From contig NZ_QNVY02000002.1 of NCBI RefSeq assembly GCF_003314435.2, positions 1-64,000 on the forward strand: DNA of 64,000 nt. Reading direction: 5' to 3'. Positions 62,718 through 64,000 of the stretch are shown here, piece by piece. Below the pieces are notes generated by a model that saw nothing but the letters and a program-made list of their open reading frames with translations, searched no databases and was not told the origin of the DNA. This stretch comes from Flavobacterium petrolei. GTDB lineage: Bacteria > Bacteroidota > Bacteroidia > Flavobacteriales > Flavobacteriaceae. A program made the translations under genes and the position numbers. Position 1 is the first letter of the stretch, and every line of letters begins with the position of its first letter.

Positions 62718-64000
62718 TTATTTTCTTCCGTTAACTTTGGACTGGTATTCTTCCATTTGCTTTTCGTAGATTTTCATTTTCTTTTCAAAATTATCCATTT
62801 GCGCATGGAAAGGTTCCATTTTTTTGTCAAATTCAGCCATTTTTTTATCAAAGGCTTCCATTTCAGGTGCTAATGTTTCCATTTTTTTATTGAACTCTTC
62901 CATTTTTTTATCGAATTCTTTCCAAGCTTTTTTATCACCAGTGATAGGATCTCCTTTTGGAGCTTTCGGCGCTTTGGGAAAAACAGGTGCTTTAGGAGCT
63001 TTAAATTTAAAAGTTGGTGCAGTAGGAGGAGTTGGTGGCTCTGGTATCATTTCTTTCCCATCTAGATAGCTTTTAGTAATAATACGGATTGAGTTCTTAG
63101 TCGAAGTCCCCTCTTTTTGTACATTAACTGAACTTATATGATTTGGATTCATGCTTTCGGCCTCTAGCGCGCTTACTTTTTTTCCGTCAATAAAATATTC
63201 TGCATCACCAGGTATGCCATTTTTCTCTGTCTTAACCTTTGTAACTGTATAAGTATCTTTTGTTTTTTGACGTATAGTTACATTGTTAGGATCGACATTA
63301 TCAAATCCCAAATCCGTTTTTTCTATATCAGAATTAAAAATACTTGTACTCCCTGTAGTTTTTCCTTTTGTTACAATTCTAATTATAGATTTGTTATTCT
63401 CCTTAATGACATCCATCGTTGTAATGTCATTAGGATTAGTGCTATCTAATTCCTCTTTGCTCACTTTTTTTCCATCAATAAAAATTTCTGTATTTCGATC
63501 AATACCTTCATTTTTAGAGTTATTGACTACGAGTGCTTTAATTTTTTTAATACTGTCTTTTTCTTGCTGGATTTCTAAAGTAGTGGTAATAGGATTTTTT
63601 AATTCCATTTTACTGGTTTCTTCTTTTACTTTTTCCTGAGCAACTACTTCAATTTGAAATAAAGATACAAATGCCACTAAAGCAGGAAGCACTATTGCAT
63701 ACTTCCAAGAATTCGATTTTTTTGATTGATTTTTGTTTAACATAACAATTCGTTTTTTGATTAATGATTGATAAAAATGATTAGTAATGGCAACACAATT
63801 TTCGTGTGTTGTTATTTTTAAAAGCGTGAACTGATACGCTTTTTTGTCGGATATTTTTTTGGTAGCTTCGCTGTCAGCAATGAATTCCAAGTTTTGTAAA
63901 ATTGCTTTTTTGTATAACCAAATAAATGGATTGAACCAAAAAAGGATACAAAACAGTCTTGAAATCAATACATCAACAGTATGATTTTGTTCGCTGTGCA
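62718..64000 (-). CDS. BlaR1-like M56 peptidase with C-terminal repeats (partial, 5' end beyond window)
   Basis: At least 427 codons; the frame stays open to the right edge, so the N-terminal membrane part with the HExxH zinc site is outside. Visible: the end of the M56 domain (VLISRLFCILFWFNPFIWLY, LEFIADSEATKKIS), one transmembrane helix (YAIVLPALVAFVSLF) and a periplasmic region. That region has two repeats of about 90 residues (EIFIDGKKVSKEELDSTNPN and EYFIDGKKVSALEAESMNPN), a Pro-rich linker (PEPPTPPTAPTF) and a coiled coil of KKMEEFxKKME heptads. Such proteins sense envelope stress and cut a BlaI/MecI repressor, whose gene should lie to the right. Confidence 0.88.
   Translation of the reverse strand, partial: HSEQNHTVDVLISRLFCILFWFNPFIWLYKKAILQNLEFIADSEATKKISDKKAYQFTLLKITTHENCVAITNHFYQSLIKKRIVMLNKNQSKKSNSWKYAIVLPALVAFVSLFQIEVVAQEKVKEETSKMELKNPITTTLEIQQEKDSIKKIKALVVNNSKNEGIDRNTEIFIDGKKVSKEELDSTNPNDITTMDVIKENNKSIIRIVTKGKTTGSTSIFNSDIEKTDLGFDNVDPNNVTIRQKTKDTYTVTKVKTEKNGIPGDAEYFIDGKKVSALEAESMNPNHISSVNVQKEGTSTKNSIRIITKSYLDGKEMIPEPPTPPTAPTFKFKAPKAPVFPKAPKAPKGDPITGDKKAWKEFDKKMEEFNKKMETLAPEMEAFDKKMAEFDKKMEPFHAQMDNFEKKMKIYEKQMEEYQSKVNGRK

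Noticed and set aside
1..64000. CRISPR array, prophage or integrative element
   Set aside because: No regularly spaced direct repeats, no phage structural genes and no integrase; only IS fragments are present.

Overview
The window is AT-rich DNA from a member of the Flavobacteriaceae, most likely Flavobacterium or a close relative. This rests on TAnnTTTG-type promoters, two large TonB-dependent receptors, a bacillithiol-type YtxJ, a Bacteroidota-type arginine operon (ArgE'/ArgF' of the acyl-ornithine route), a BlaR1-like M56 peptidase and short palindromic repeats of a kind I associate with this family. No prophage, plasmid backbone or CRISPR array is visible; the window looks chromosomal.

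Layout. 1-9 kb: the 5S end of an rRNA operon, then a gene graveyard with remnants of an ISAon1-like transposase, two BON-domain genes, a phosphoglycerate mutase, a SHOCT protein and a small baeRF/host-attachment-like protein. Among them sit intact genes for a GH130/GT4 mannoside pair and a DJ-1/PfpI protein. 9-11.3 kb: a FixL-like PAS histidine kinase overlapping a receiver-CRP/FNR regulator. Three perfect TGAT-N4-ATCA palindromes (near 1.9, 8.95 and 31.04 kb) fit the ExxSR recognition helix of that regulator. 11.3-24.7 kb: an IS3 remnant, yebC, a gcvT-prc-exported protein group, a LytTR regulator, rpsF-rpsR-rplI, an Oar-like TonB receptor and a serine hydrolase with a decayed paralogue beside it. 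24.7-31.5 kb: a 55-aa membrane protein, a candidate Abi-alpha (DUF4393) gene flanked by palindromic elements, DUF808, OsmC, clpB and ytxJ.

31.5-42.8 kb: one long arginine/proline operon, read leftward as GNAT-argG-argC-argD-proA-proB-argF'-argB-argE'-argH. It is preceded by a promoter and a roughly 120-nt structured leader holding a 28-codon ORF. 42.9-57 kb: a lipoprotein, fahA, glyA, miaE-like, a MacAB-like efflux trio, a pentapeptide protein, a DUF6526-like gene split by one nonsense codon, a TPR-adenylate cyclase with an exported partner, YitT and an alcohol dehydrogenase. 57-64 kb: a TonB receptor-metY operon preceded by what looks like a complete ribosome-mediated attenuator (a 14-aa Met-rich leader peptide, an antiterminator and a terminator), tRNA-Arg(ACG), apt, a 46-aa ORF and a BlaR1-like gene cut by the window edge.

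The most original signals are the methionine attenuator before the TonB receptor-metY operon, the structured leader of the arginine operon, the FixL-like/CRP system with its shared palindrome, and the Abi-alpha gene between hairpin elements. All family assignments come from reading the sequence; no database search was run.
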